Below, one piece after another: positions 1 to 10,753 of a stretch of 64,000 nt of DNA. Position 1 is the stretch's first letter, and every line of letters starts with the position of its first letter. The stretch is from assembly GCA_032718475.1 (NCBI GenBank), contig JAUCBJ010006660.1, positions 41,379 through 105,378 on the forward strand, in the 5' to 3' direction. The translations under genes and the position numbers were made by a program. The notes under the pieces were generated by a model. That model saw only the letters and a program-made list of their open reading frames with translations, was not told where the DNA came from and made no database searches. Origin of the DNA: Nemertoderma westbladi (taxonomy: Eukaryota > Xenacoelomorpha > Nemertodermatida > Nemertodermatidae).

Positions 1-548
1 TGGACAGCCTTGAATAGGCTTTCCAGGATTTGGAAATCACCGAGAATTAATCGGAAACTTAAGGTCCGATTATTTAGAGCAGCAGTAGTTCAAGTACTCC
101 TCTACGGGAGTACATGCTGGGCTCTAACTGCTGAGGACACCAAATCTCTGGATGGCACATTCACAAGAATGCTACGCCGGGTTCATTGTGTCAAGTACAA
201 TGCACACATCTCCAACCAGACACTATATAACATTGGAGGTGTCTCATTGGTTCCCCCAAGCTTGACACTAGAACAAAATCGCCTCCGCTTTGCAGGACAT
301 TGCTTTCGCCGTGAGGACCAGCCAGTGCATAATCTTGTACTTTGGCAGCCTCATGGAGTGAATAAGCATGGTGGACAGCCCATGACTTTCTTGAGACGCA
401 TCTTAAAGGACACTGGCCTTAAAGATGCGGATGATCTAGCAAATGTCATGGGTGATAGGGAGTTGTGGCGGTGCAATTTTGTTGACAAGCCGGCACAGCA
501 TTCTTAAAAATGCAGCTGCAATACAGCATGCCGATCCTAGTAGTAGAG
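1..548 (+). mobile_element. RTE-like LINE, 3' end (C-terminal RT region)
   Basis: The reading frame entering from the left edge encodes the C-terminal part of a LINE reverse transcriptase. It contains the post-RT segment with VLLYGS and CWALT and a conserved stretch around HCFRREDQPVH, and stops near position 507. The same protein and 3' end recur at 5868-7425 (minus) and 21804-22700 (plus). The element ends in a short 3' tail followed by a TAG-type simple repeat near 538-548. A short 3' UTR with a microsatellite tail is known for RTE-clade LINEs. The 5' part lies outside the window. It is probably a dead copy, since other copies in the window are truncated and this one differs at its last codons. 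Confidence 0.85.
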
Positions 549-801
549 ACAGGCTGCCGGTCAGGAGATAACTGACGCCTGTGAGGCCGATTGTGTTCGG
601 TAAAACCACTGGCCTTTAGTGGCCGGACCTCCGCATTACTAATGTCATTAAGATCAGCTGGAGACAACACTTGACAAACTTTAATTACAGATAATACAAT
701 AACAGAGCAAACAATGGTGTAACAGTGACGGGTCATATTTTTATTGTATTTCATCTTAATTTTGAATTTCCCCACAGTAAGCTATTCTGGGTTTGGAAAC
801 A

Positions 802-2889
802 TCATCCAAAGCGAAATAGTTTTCTTTCCAAATTACTGAATTCCGTTTGAGGTCCTAATCCGTGAAACTCACGAAGGGTCCGCCTTGGAAAGTATTTCTG
901 TCGATGTCTGAGAACACAACATTGATGAGTGAAGATTTCTAAGATCGAAAGTAAAGGAATCCAGATGAGAGTAAATAAAGTCAATAATAGACATATAATA
1001 CATACATATGGCGGAGTTTCGCATTGTTCAACATTTTGAGTCTCAGTATTGAAACATGTGTATGTTGTACCTTCAGTGAAAGAGTAATGTATACCCAATG
1101 TTGCAAGAATAATATAAACAGGAACAGTAAGATAAACCATTGAGAATGATATAAAGATATTTATTTTAAATCCAACCATCGTCTCAAAATCGCTTATAAT
1201 CCGATGTATACCAACACTGTATAAAACTGATGTGTAAGAAATGCATCCAATCACCATCATACACATATTATACATAAATTTCTCAAATATTTCTTTAAGA
1301 AATGGCCCAATGTTTAGTGTAAATACCAAACTGAAAAGGAAAAGAAAAAGGCATATAAGACAAACACGATAAATCTCTGGAATTCTTAGAGTAAACTTGT
1401 GATCTTCGAGAGCATTTATAATACTTTGAATAAATCCAAACATTGAATCAATTCCTAATAATATTAATGTTACAAACAGAAGAAGTGACCACGATGAAGC
1501 ATGATCCGATATTTCTAAAATGACCCTGGTCATTGTAACAAAAGCCAAAGTAGGTCCATTTAGGTCACTCATTTTTTCAAGTGCGCCTTTTATACAATGG
1601 CTATGTTGTTCACCTTCTTCTGGGATTCCGTGGCATTCCTCTTCATAAGCATAGTGTCCAGCCATACTAAATACAACTACAGAAGCCATTATTGAAGTTA
1701 ACAGATCAACACCACATAATAAAATAGCATCTCGAAAAAAATTATTCTGTCTAGGTTGCGTTGCTCCCATCAATGTATGAAAACCAAGCCCGAGTCCCAG
1801 TGTGAATGCTACTTGCACTCCCGCAGCTTTCCACACTTTTAATGAGAATATCTCTTCTAAATTTCCAGGTGCGAAAGCATATTGCAACCCTTCATAACTT
1901 CCTGACATATCAACCGATAATATGAGTAAGCAAAACATGGTGAGATAAGGAATTGTAGCTGTGAAATACACAACCCTGGTAGACCCCATAGCTCCATGTG
2001 TCTGACTAGTAACGACCATTAACCAAGTTATGACAGTTGCTATAACGATGGGGTTACTAAAATATATAGATTCACTGATATTTTTTGGTAGGCTTAAGGT
2101 TTCATTGTACCAAAAGAAACTACCTGCCCCAAGTTCTTCACACGTTTGATTTTTGAACTCAATAACTAAATTGTTTCCCCCTAACATATTACATGAACTC
2201 CAAGGTAATTTATTTCTAAACGTCATAGCTGAGTAAAATATACAATAGGATATATCGATACAATAGGAAATAACGAGGAAGCCACAAAGAAGTACTTGGG
2301 AAACACCAATTCCAGCTAACCTTGGATGCAATGTTTCATATACATTCCACGGTCCTTGTCTCGTGAGTTGTCCAATACCTAACTCAAATGTTAGCACTGG
2401 TAGACCCACTATAAGAAGTAAAATTAAATAAGGTATGAGAAATACTCCACCGCCATTTTCCACCATCCTCTTTGGAAAGTACAAAATATTTCCCATACCG
2501 ACAACAAATCCGATGCAGCTTACAATATATTGAAACTTAGAATCCCAAATCGATTCCATTGTGTCTTCCTCTGGTCTCCAATGTTTAATTTTATAAAATG
2601 TATCTTTGTTCTTTGCAAATCCAAAGATTCTACGGTCCTCGACTTTTTTAAATTCACCAGTTTTCATACCATGTTCGAAAGTATCTGTTCGAGTATGATT
2701 TAGAATGAAGGATTTTCTTAATGTATGACGGAAGTTTTGCACTGATGTATTGCAGGAATAGAAACTAGTTTCCACTGACGAAACATCGATAGGTTCTTGT
2801 TCTTCTAACTGAAACTCTCGCAACGAATTCGCAGATTTCAAGCTAATTTCTTCACTTTCCATATCCTTCCCCCCAATTTTACTCTCCAT
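802..2889 (-). CDS. SLC6-family (sodium:neurotransmitter symporter-like) transporter, intronless
   Basis: One uninterrupted 695-codon frame encodes a 12-helix SLC6 (NSS) transporter. After a roughly 115-residue cytosolic N-terminus, helix 1 carries GMGNILYFP (about residues 131-139) and then NGGG (145-148), matching the family GNVWRFP...NGGG signature. Next come the helix 2 motif ELGIGQLTRQGP, the pre-loop PWSSC, a large extracellular loop with a cysteine and possible N-glycosylation sites (NQT, NET, NIS), the helix 6 glycine-rich unwound region (TLGLGLGF) and helix 8 GIDSMF. The family moves amino acids, GABA, glycine, monoamines or osmolytes with Na+/Cl-. Gly rather than Asp at the monoamine-contact position of helix 1 argues against a monoamine carrier. 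Oddities: the helix 1 gate Arg of WRFP is Tyr, the Trp is Leu, and no intron is visible. The start is the first ATG, in context ATAATGG. It is either a native single-exon gene or an old retrocopy; the open frame favours a functional gene. The substrate cannot be told. Confidence 0.9.
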   Translation of the reverse strand: MESKIGGKDMESEEISLKSANSLREFQLEEQEPIDVSSVETSFYSCNTSVQNFRHTLRKSFILNHTRTDTFEHGMKTGEFKKVEDRRIFGFAKNKDTFYKIKHWRPEEDTMESIWDSKFQYIVSCIGFVVGMGNILYFPKRMVENGGGVFLIPYLILLLIVGLPVLTFELGIGQLTRQGPWNVYETLHPRLAGIGVSQVLLCGFLVISYCIDISYCIFYSAMTFRNKLPWSSCNMLGGNNLVIEFKNQTCEELGAGSFFWYNETLSLPKNISESIYFSNPIVIATVITWLMVVTSQTHGAMGSTRVVYFTATIPYLTMFCLLILSVDMSGSYEGLQYAFAPGNLEEIFSLKVWKAAGVQVAFTLGLGLGFHTLMGATQPRQNNFFRDAILLCGVDLLTSIMASVVVFSMAGHYAYEEECHGIPEEGEQHSHCIKGALEKMSDLNGPTLAFVTMTRVILEISDHASSWSLLLFVTLILLGIDSMFGFIQSIINALEDHKFTLRIPEIYRVCLICLFLFLFSLVFTLNIGPFLKEIFEKFMYNMCMMVIGCISYTSVLYSVGIHRIISDFETMVGFKINIFISFSMVYLTVPVYIILATLGIHYSFTEGTTYTCFNTETQNVEQCETPPYVCIICLLLTLFTLIWIPLLSILEIFTHQCCVLRHRQKYFPRRTLREFHGLGPQTEFSNLERKLFRFG

Positions 2890-3189
2890 TATAGCAATCT
2901 ATTGCTCAATCACCTTTTCGTTGCAAATTTTTTGTTCGCGTATTGTCTCTATGCAGTTTTGGCAAATACAGGCTTTGGGTGCATTTTTTTACTCAATACT
3001 CTTAATTTTGGTAGTAGATAATTTTGGCTACACTACTTTTAAAGAATATTAGTTAATAAAGAAAATAATTTTAAGTTTTAATTAATATTTCCCCTCCCCT
3101 CCCCCTCTTGCTCAAATTTTCAAATTGTTGTTTCTTTATTTCGTCTAGAGCAAATTTTAATGGGGATTACAAACCTGAAAAAGGCTTAA
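2890..3189. other. Upstream region of the SLC6 gene
   Basis: AT-rich sequence upstream of the SLC6 start codon. I see no clear TATA box, coding frame or repeat. It would contain the promoter and 5' UTR if the gene is expressed, but nothing decides this. Confidence 0.3.
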
Positions 3190-3965
3190 AAGGGGAGAGG
3201 GGTAGCACCCCCCTATTTTTTTTAATTTTTTAATTGTGCGGGGCCCTTTTCATAAAAAAGGCTCTTTTGGTACATATATGTATAAAAATTGCTAAAACGT
3301 TGTTTTACTAGTTATTTGTTTTGCAAGCATGAAAAATTTCGTTGAATTTTATTCATTTTTGACAAAGTTATTGACGAACATAGAAAATTGGTATTATCTA
3401 AAATAGCGGGAAGGTTTAAATTGTTCCTTAAACTTTAATCACCCATATCTTAGAATGACTTTTTTTTCATGAAAAAGGCTATCTCTCCGCCAATAAACTG
3501 AATTGAGTTGAAATTTGGTACATTTGTTTAGATTACCCTTCTCCATACTTCTTCTTATCAAATTTGGTTGGAAATGCCCTGGAGCCTTTTTATATCAAAA
3601 AGGCCCAAAAAAGCCCTTTTTGGGGCCTTTTTGTTCTAAAAAGGCTCCAGAGCATTTGAGGCAAAATTTGTTAAGAATAATTGGATGCAGGGTTTTTCTG
3701 AACCTATAATCCAAATTTCGACAATTTTCAATAAATATTGGTGGAGAAATAGCCCTTGGCGCAAAAAGGCCCTTTTGGCCATTACGGAGCCATTTTGGGG
3801 CCAATTTAAAAACTATTTGATTTGGCTATTCTCAGACAGTCCAGACAATGTTTAGTAGCACGAAAAATAACTTTCAATAATAAAAAAAATTTCATAATAA
3901 AAAAAACAATGACACAAAAATGTGAGGTTCAATTTGAGGGTGCTACCCCCCCCGCCCTCCTTAAT
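3190..3965. repeat. Long imperfect inverted repeat (foldback element)
   Basis: The two halves are imperfect reverse complements around a centre near 3610-3620. Inner arms: CTGGAGCCTTTTT (about 3581) pairs with AAAAAGGCTCCAG (about 3640). Middle arms: GGCTATCTCTCCGCCAATA (about 3477) matches the complement of the segment near 3737-3755. Outer arms: GGGGTAGCACCCCCC (about 3199) matches the complement of GGGTGCTACCCCCCCC (about 3939). No coding content is credible. This organisation fits a foldback or MITE-type DNA element; the short frames on both strands are products of the symmetry. The outer boundaries are approximate. Confidence 0.7.
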
Positions 3966-4358
3966 GAGACCTCATTTAATTATCGAGTTATATCTGTTTT
4001 TCTGTAAGACGGTCAAATTGTAAGAATGACAGAAGACCGACAGACAGACTAGATTCCACCATACATTAAAATTGACATGGGAAATGGAATCAGCGACCCC
4101 AAAAACCCCCGCAATAAAAAATGTTAGCTCATTGGTGTGCATCCTTCGTGCCAGAAATAATTAACCAACCAGAACACAGCCAGCCAATTTAAACAATTTA
4201 CACTTTAAAGGGCATTTTCTCGGAATGACATTTTTCATTTTCAAATTACTACTTTTCCGCATGTACTTACTCAACACTACTACAGAAACGGTTACGCATC
4301 CTCAGTAAGGCATATCCCCAATGTAACTTTACATTTATTTTCCGTTCCTCATACAGGC
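3966..4358. other. Intergenic, no feature recognised
   Basis: AT-rich sequence with short homopolymer runs. I see no gene, repeat or RNA here, although its right end may belong to the decayed Penelope-like element that follows. Confidence 0.3.
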
Positions 4359-4737
4359 TTGGGGGAAGATTCCCGTACAAAGATAGACTCCCTAATGCCT
4401 ATGTGTCTTAGGTCTCTCACCATTTATAAATTTAAGTGCAGTAGCTGCAACGCTACTTACATTGGTAAATCCGAGCGTCATTATAAGGTGCGAGTCTTCG
4501 AACACTTAGGTAAATCTCCACGAACGGGGGCCACCTCTGCCTCTCCTTATTGTCACTCAGCTGTACGTGACCATGCATTCGAGTGTGATCACAAGGTATC
4601 ATATGATGATCTTACTTGCATTGGTAGGGCTCAAAATAATTACGAACTCTTGCTTAAGGAAAGTCTGTACTGTACATATCCCGTAAAAAACCCTCCCTGA
4701 ATATACAAGGAACCTCATTCCCATTGTACCTATTCTA
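4359..4737 (+). pseudogene. Penelope-like element GIY-YIG endonuclease remnant
   Basis: The frame contains YKFKCSSCNATYIGKSERHY and VRVFEHLG, the arrangement of GIY-YIG endonuclease domains attached to Penelope-like reverse transcriptases, including the preceding Cys pair. It continues with the conserved helical end LLLKESL. The main frame stops at 4700, but after a one-base shift a family-like ending SFPLYLF with its own stop lies at 4700-4737, which suggests a frameshift close to the C-terminus. No RT domain is found upstream, so only the 3' end survives. A second Penelope-like copy lies at 31707-33640 on the other strand. Confidence 0.65.
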
Positions 4738-5133
4738 ATACTTTTAGGTTACTGTCAATTAGTTTTTAGTTAGGCCCTATTGTGTAATTACCGAAACGTA
4801 TCTACTGTACTTCAATACCGTACTTGCATTTAATCGATTAATTTTAGTAGTATTTATATATTAGATTTTTTGCAGTTCATACTATAATTATAATATTCAT
4901 GTTTATACTTCTATGTACTTACTTACTTACTTACTTAAGTTCTTATTGTACATACACTACCATGCCCTGGAATATAGTGTCGCTATTCTGGTACATGCCC
5001 CCACCCCCCCCCCCCCCCCCCTCAAATTTTTCTACAAATCTTAATGCGATTGCATCTGTTTCACTCAACTCCTCCTGGGTGGGTGAGCCAGAATTTTTAT
5101 TTTTGCTTTCATGCGACAAGCGTTTGAAAAGTT
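4738..5133. other. Intergenic with ACTT microsatellite and poly-C tract
   Basis: Holds a short ACTT microsatellite at about 4915-4936 and a run of about 20 C at 5000-5022. No gene is recognisable. Confidence 0.6.
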
Positions 5134-5531
5134 AGAAAGCTGGCCGTGCAAGGATTCCAAAAATGTAAAAACATTTGAATTTGGTTGGGAAATAGCTGAG
5201 ATATGAAGGTTCAAATGTTGCATGGCTTTGCATGGTTTTGTAACTGCACGGGGCTATTTTATTCTATCAAATAAAAACGCCATATTCTAGAACATTTTGT
5301 TTATGTATGAATAGCTACATAATAAATAGTATGATTAAAGAAGCAATTATTGCTGCCCAGCTATGTAAGGGATAAACAAAATGTTCCAGAATTTGATGTA
5401 TTTATTAAATAGAATAAATGGCCTGCAGTGAACGCAAAGACATGCAAAATTCGAATGCCCATATCTCGGCCATTTCCAAACCAAATTCAAATATTTTCAC
5501 ATTATTTGGGATCCTTTCACGGCCTGCTTTC
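5134..5531. repeat. Approximately 400-bp foldback element (MITE-like)
   Basis: The whole segment is an imperfect palindrome centred near 5333. GAAAGCTGGCCGTGCAAGGA (5138) matches the complement of the right end (about 5508-5530). The TTTGAATTTGGTTGGGAAAT arm (5174) pairs with the arm near 5466-5490. Inner arms around CTAGAACATTTTGTTTAT (5287) pair with ATAAACAAAATGTTCCAG (5371). It is non-coding and fits a foldback element. It directly abuts a small LINE fragment on its right. Confidence 0.75.
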
Positions 5532-5700
5532 CAAGATCAATGAGATTCCCCGAAAAGAACCATAGAGTGTTAGGTTGCCCTTCTTGGGAATTGGCACCAA
5601 CTTATTTGTTTTCATTTCTTGTGGGACTCTTGTTGTTCGGTACATGTCTACTATGATGGGATAGATGAGCTTTAAACACTGGTAAATGGGTACCCAATGT
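5532..5700 (-). mobile_element. RTE-like LINE internal fragment
   Basis: Read on the minus strand it encodes CLKLIYPIIVDMYRTTRVPQ and the following RT segment with KGNLTLY and GISLI. The same segment occurs in the larger minus-strand copy at about 7130-7270. It is a short isolated piece with no ends of its own, next to the foldback element. Confidence 0.75.
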
Positions 5701-5801
5701 GTATTAATTCCATTTACTTGCACTTGCACTGTTGTAACCCATGTACTGCAATATTATCCCATAATTCTAAATAAAATGCTCACGCAAAATACAATATTTT
5801 T

Positions 5802-5866
5802 AATCTCGATATTTTTCAAAACTCGATATTTTTACTCTCGATATCTTTCAACACTCGATATTTTCG
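5802..5866. repeat. Short tandem CTCGATATTTTT-type repeat
   Basis: About four degenerate copies of a CTCGATATTTTT-like unit abut the 3'-truncated end of the LINE at 5868. Confidence 0.6.
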
Positions 5867-5867
5867 C

Positions 5868-7425
5868 CACAACTCCCTATCACCCATGTCATTTGCTAGA
5901 TCATCTGCATCTTCAAGGCCAGTGTCCTTTAAGATGCGTCTCAAGAAAGTCATGGGCTGTGCACTATGCTTATTCACTCCATGAGGCTGCCAAAGTACAA
6001 GATTATGCACTGGCTGGTCCTCACGGCGAAAGCAATGTCCTGCAAAGCGGAGGCGATTTTGTTCTAGTGTCAAGCTTGGGGGAACCAATGAGACACCTCC
6101 AATGTTATATAGTGTCTGGTTGGAGATGTGTGCATTGAACTTGACACAATGAACCCGGCGTAGCATTCTTGTGAATGTGCCGTCCAGAGATTTGGTGTCC
6201 TCAGCAGTTAGAGCCCAGCATGGACTCCCATAGAGGAGTACTGGAACGACTGCTGCTCTAAATAACCGGACCTTAAGTTTCCGATTAATTCTCGGTGACT
6301 TCCAAATCCTGGAAAGCCTATTCAAGGCTGCCCATGCCTTTCCCTCACGTATTCGAAGGTCCTCACCTGACTTCCGGATCCATGATCCCAGGTAACAGAA
6401 GTCATCCACATGCTCAAGCATACCATCTTTTGAGCTTATGCTCATCCGATCAGAGACTTGCTGAGGACTTTCAAAGTTAACTGTCAAAATTTTGGTCTTT
6501 CTGGAGTTAATAAAAAGACCAACACTAGAAGCAGCATGTTCTAATGAGCTGAGGAGCCGTTGGGCTCCCTCTAGTGATTCTGAGAGTACTCCTAAGTCAT
6601 CAGCAAAGTCTAGATCAGTTAGGTACTTGGCAGGATTTCCTCGACTTCAAGAGCCAGTAGGTGGAGTTATCATCACCCCATCATCATTATTATGATCTAA
6701 AGACATGCGTAGAACATAGTCAACAACAATTATGAACAAGAATGGTGCAAGGGTGTCTCCCTGGAGGACGTCCCATAACACTTCAAATGGTTCTGTGTCA
6801 CCGTCAACAGTAGACACAAATGTTGTCGAACCATCGTATACTGATCTGATTGCTGCAATAATTTCATCAGGAATCCCATATAATGAAAGTATGCTGAACA
6901 TACGTGAGCGAGAGACTGAATCAAAGGCCTTGAAGAAGTCAACAAAGATAACAGCCAGATGCCTGTCTTTCTTTTTTTATAACTCTTCAATTATCCTTCT
7001 AAGTGCCAAAATGGGCTCCATGGTCCCACGACCTTTATGGAACCCATTCTGATTTCCACGGAGCAGTCTCTCAATGGGATCCCTGATGTGATTTAATAGA
7101 ATTCTATTGTATAGCTTTGCAGCAATCGAGATCAATGAGATTCCCCGAAAAGAACCATAGTGTTAGGTTGCCCTTCTTGGGAATGGCACCAATTTTTTTG
7201 TTTTCATTTCTTGTGGGACTCTTGTTGTACGGTACATGTCTACTATGATGGGATAGATGAGCTTTAAACACTCAGGTATTTTAAAGACCTCAGGGGGAAC
7301 ACCATCTATTCCACTGGCACGATTGGTCTTAATGCTCTTTGCAGCAGCCTTCACTTCTGCAAAGGTGATATCACCAATGGGAATATCTGGGAGTACAGAC
7401 TCAGACACTTTTAATAATAAAGGTT
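5868..7425 (-). mobile_element. RTE-like LINE copy, truncated at both ends, broken RT
   Basis: On the minus strand the copy runs from the first RT motif (KTNRASGIDGVPPEVFK, about 7300-7350) through the catalytic-region segment DYVLRMSLDH (about 6690) and the FADD-containing region to the post-RT part with CYLGSWIRKSGEDLRI (about 6350) and the conserved C-terminal block ending near 5870. The coding sequence is split over at least three frames (7408-7163, 6901-6647, 6487-5816), so it is a pseudo-copy. The endonuclease domain and the terminal 3' tail are missing. Confidence 0.85.
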
Positions 7426-7459
7426 AATAAACAAAGAAAGTAAAACGTACAGCGATATA

Positions 7460-8720
7460 CAGTCCATATCTCATTCTGAATATTATTTCTCAAACTGGGT
7501 ATCATTTCTCAAACCTTTTACTAATGATAGTCAACGGAGAATTTCAGTAGGTAAGACTGGGGTAAGAGTTGAGAAATCAGAAAGATGCAGCCAGCTCAAT
7601 CTAACTCAAACTAGAGTCTGGCGCCATGGTTTGAGTTAGGTTGACTTCCAACTGTGCCATACTCAGCATTACTCTTCCTGTACGGGATGGATAATTACTC
7701 TGGTTGAGTGAGGCACCACATGGGGAAGGGGCCTCTGTCTGTTGCTTGGGCTCTTGAGTTAATGGGTTGAATTACATAAGCTGGGCAGGCCGGCTTGCGT
7801 GTGTCTCATAAAAGACATGTCAATCACGCAGTTCCTTTGTGGGCTTTACTAAATGTATGTTGTTAACTAAACCACACTGGCTCGGTCTGTTTGTAGAGAA
7901 AGTTTTAATTCTGGGAATATTGTTGTGGGAAATTGGTGCTCTGTTGTCTGTCTGTTTGATGTCAATTGGTGCCTTACAAGACATATCAGTTTAAAAATCT
8001 AATGGTTAATTAAGAATTATTAGTGCATATGGGACCTCGCAACACCCCCCCCCCCCCCCCCCTCCCATAAATATGGCCCTGTCTATAATTACAGAGGTTT
8101 CCTCTGGCCCCTTTGCCCGGTATACCCACCCCACACCCGGATGTATTGCGAATAATTGTGTTGACGATGTACAGTAATAGAGAATTAAACATTAGTAAAA
8201 CATTAAAGTTAAACATTAGAAACATTAGCGAAATATACGCAACATTAAAATAAATTTATAAAATTGGTTGGTTATATTATATGGTTATATTTTAATGTAA
8301 AATAACGTTAAAATGTTATGAGTCATACATACTTAATAAATGTAATAAAAATTAATAAATCTTCAGTTTAATAATTTTTTAGCATATAATTTTTTTATTC
8401 TGAAATTTAAAAATAAATTGAGTCACTGAGTCTGCAACTTAATTCTCACTGTCTACTGGAGTTAATTACACACAAACAAATCAAGTTTAGGGAATGTTAT
8501 AACAGCAGGAGACCATCAATCCCGTAGGCAGAGTATAACAGAAGCGAGTGGGCCATTAAACACAGACAGCTTGTTGTATGACTGCTACACAGTGCACAGT
8601 GGGTGGTTACGCGAGTTTGAGTTGGGTTTGAGTAAACCAGACAGGTTTGAGTTAGTAAGAGTGAGGTAAGAGAAAAGGTACCTAGTTTGAGAAACGGTAT
8701 CTAGAATGAGATAGGGACTG
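7460..8720. mobile_element. TA-flanked inverted-repeat element (mariner-type MITE or deleted copy)
   Basis: The ends are inverted repeats of about 60 bp: CAGTCCATATCTCATTCT at the left, and at the right the complement of AGAATGAGATAGGGACTG. Both sides continue inward with TTTCTCAAAC-type sequence. TA dinucleotides flank both ends (7458-7459 and 8721-8722), as expected for the Tc1/mariner target duplication. The interior has a 20-nt poly-C run (8045-8063) and no transposase frame, so it would be non-autonomous. Superfamily assignment rests only on the TA target and TIR layout. Confidence 0.7.
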
Positions 8721-8722
8721 TA

Positions 8723-9369
8723 GAGTTACAAAATAAATTTAACTGCAGTATTTTACTATATTGCTTCCATAGTTACTGCGATTAATATTATTGTACTCTT
8801 CAACTCCCGATGCTGCCTTACTCAATGTTAAATAATTTAGTGTTCTCGAATATTTATTACGTAACTAGAGAGCCGCTTAACAACATAAACCAAAATTGGA
8901 TATTGAGTTCCGTTTGTTTTGGAGTACGCCACACAGACACAAAATTTGCTATAACTTTCGAGTGCGTTCATGAATTTTGCTCAAATTACGTGCAAACCTT
9001 TTCTACGTAAATGCTCTTTGAACTAATTTAATAAAATTTAAGAAATTCCACCAAAAATATTTTGTTTTACTTTTTTCGCCAGGAAAAAAGTAAAATCCAT
9101 GCAATTCTATGGGTTACTTTTTTCCCTAAGGAAAAAAGAGCAACTTTTTCTCCCGATTTTGATCTAATTTTGAGCGAAAAAGTAACAATTTAAGAATAAA
9201 ATTCATTACGACAAATTAAGTTAGTGTACAACAACATTAGTTACCATAAAAATCGTGATACAGTAGGTTGGGAATGGGTAGGGAGGGTAGGGTAGGGTAG
9301 GCCAAGTCATGTAGTGATATTTTACTTAAAATTATTTACTTATTATTTATTATTTTACTTTCGTAACCG
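8723..9369. other. Intergenic with hairpins and a G-quadruplex motif
   Basis: No gene seen. Structural items: a perfect hairpin at 9065-9095 (TTTTACTTTTTTC, 5-nt loop, GAAAAAAGTAAAA), a second weaker T-rich/A-rich hairpin at about 9119-9138, and a G-rich run at 9276-9297 with five GGG tracts. Confidence 0.6.
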
Positions 9370-9380
9370 GTAGATATTCA

Positions 9381-9456
9381 CCTGTCCATTCTTGTTCATA
9401 ATTGTTGTTGACTATGTTCTACGCATGTCCTTAGATCATCATAATGATGATGGGGT
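9381..9456 (+). mobile_element. RTE-like LINE, left part (split by copy A)
   Basis: Encodes the LINE segment FIIVVDYVLRMSLDH and continues after copy A at 21804. The LINE is 5'-truncated here. An 11-bp sequence GTAGATATTCA at 9370-9380 recurs at 22701-22711 directly after the LINE 3' tail, which is the target-site duplication of the LINE insertion. Confidence 0.85.
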
Positions 9457-10684
9457 TGTAAAAGCTTTTGTGGGATGTAACTGGCCCTTTTGCTTTGCAA
9501 TCCAGTTCCCTCCCAGGCGCTGGAATACTCTAAAAAGCTCTCTAACGCGAATGATGCAAAGCGACCGGCTGATTGGCTGATTTGTTATACGAGGGGCTCT
9601 TTGCTATGTTCTATCGGCCAACCAGAGCTATAGCAGCAGAGTATGCAACCAGGGCAACCGAGCGGAGTGACTCATTTTGTGTGTTGGCCAAGGGCTGCAA
9701 AATTCCTGATATTTCGGCATTTAGATATTCGTGGAACCTGTGGAATCTGGTGTTCTGCCAATGAGAGCTATCCCTCTCTGTGTAAAAAGATACCTGCAAC
9801 GGTGTTAGAGTCAGAGAGTGTTTTTGTTACTGTTGTGTTGTTTCTATCTAGGCCAAGAACACCGGCTCTGGAGTCAATTGTTTCAGACTTTAGAAGAAAC
9901 ATTAGTAGGCTTAGATTATAGAACGTATAACTGTTATCTCGCCATAATTATCAACTAACCAAACAATCATATCATATCTTAACCTACCGTCTTAATGCTT
10001 TTACTGTTGTTATTATTTGTATTAGTTGGTTGAATATTATTTGGAGAACATCTATAAAGAACCCAAATTTCCCAATTTTCTTGATACACTACAGGTTAGA
10101 GAGACAGGATACATATAACAATTGCGACTTATGTTATCGTGGTTTGTAGTGAATCTAATGCTATTTGATAGGCACTACATGAGTCAATTGCTGTTCTCTT
10201 TATATATGATAAAATTCATTGACGGTCGGCAGATTAGTGTGCAGTATTGTGCGTTATCGGTAGTGTGCATGATTGTGGCTGATAACTAAGCATTTCCTAA
10301 AGAATGCGCCTCATACGTGAATCATAAGCCTTACCGACTTACCGTTGTGTTTAGTATAAGTCATATCTCTGTTTACCTAGATAGAGCGCCACGTCCTAAA
10401 GGAACTGTTTATATTTCCCGAAAGTGAATAATATTGGTCAGAAATTATTTATTAACGATCAATCGAATAATACAGTAAGCTTACACTGCAATAACAATCT
10501 AAGCCCTCAGAATCCAGTCTCCCGGGTATATCCAGCGGGTGAATGGACGCGCACTAGGCTGGCTTCTGCTAATGTTGTGTTTATTGGTATTAAATATTTG
10601 TCAATTTCTAAAGTCTATTTATAAACCAAAAGACATATAAATTTTGGCAGGTTAAACTGCTAAAGGTCTTCAAAAGCGCGTACA
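9457..10684 (+). repeat. Copy A 5' LTR
   Basis: 1228 bp, TG...CA ends, nearly identical to the 3' LTR. A TATA-like CTTTATATATGAT lies near 10198-10210, a plausible U3 promoter. The short frames inside it repeat only because the LTR itself repeats. Confidence 0.9.
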
Positions 10685-10753
10685 ATAACAGTTATTGTCT
10701 TTATTGCAGTAAGCAATAAAGTTGAAAGTACCGGTCGACCGGTAAACCTAAAC

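Noticed and set aside
446-775. 109-codon minus-strand frame next to the SLC6 gene
   Set aside because: It starts in non-repetitive AT-rich DNA and runs antisense through the LINE 3' end; no protein features.
9573-9921. 63-92-codon frames inside the LTRs of A and B, and 66-codon frames near the LTR ends
   Set aside because: They recur only because the LTR is repeated. Start codons and ends are not those of a known protein, several begin with non-ATG codons, and frames on both strands are equally open.
10685-10710. Primer-binding site directly after the copy A 5' LTR
   Set aside because: The sequence ATAACAGTTATTGTC does not begin with the expected complement of a tRNA CCA end and I could not match a tRNA, so no site is called.
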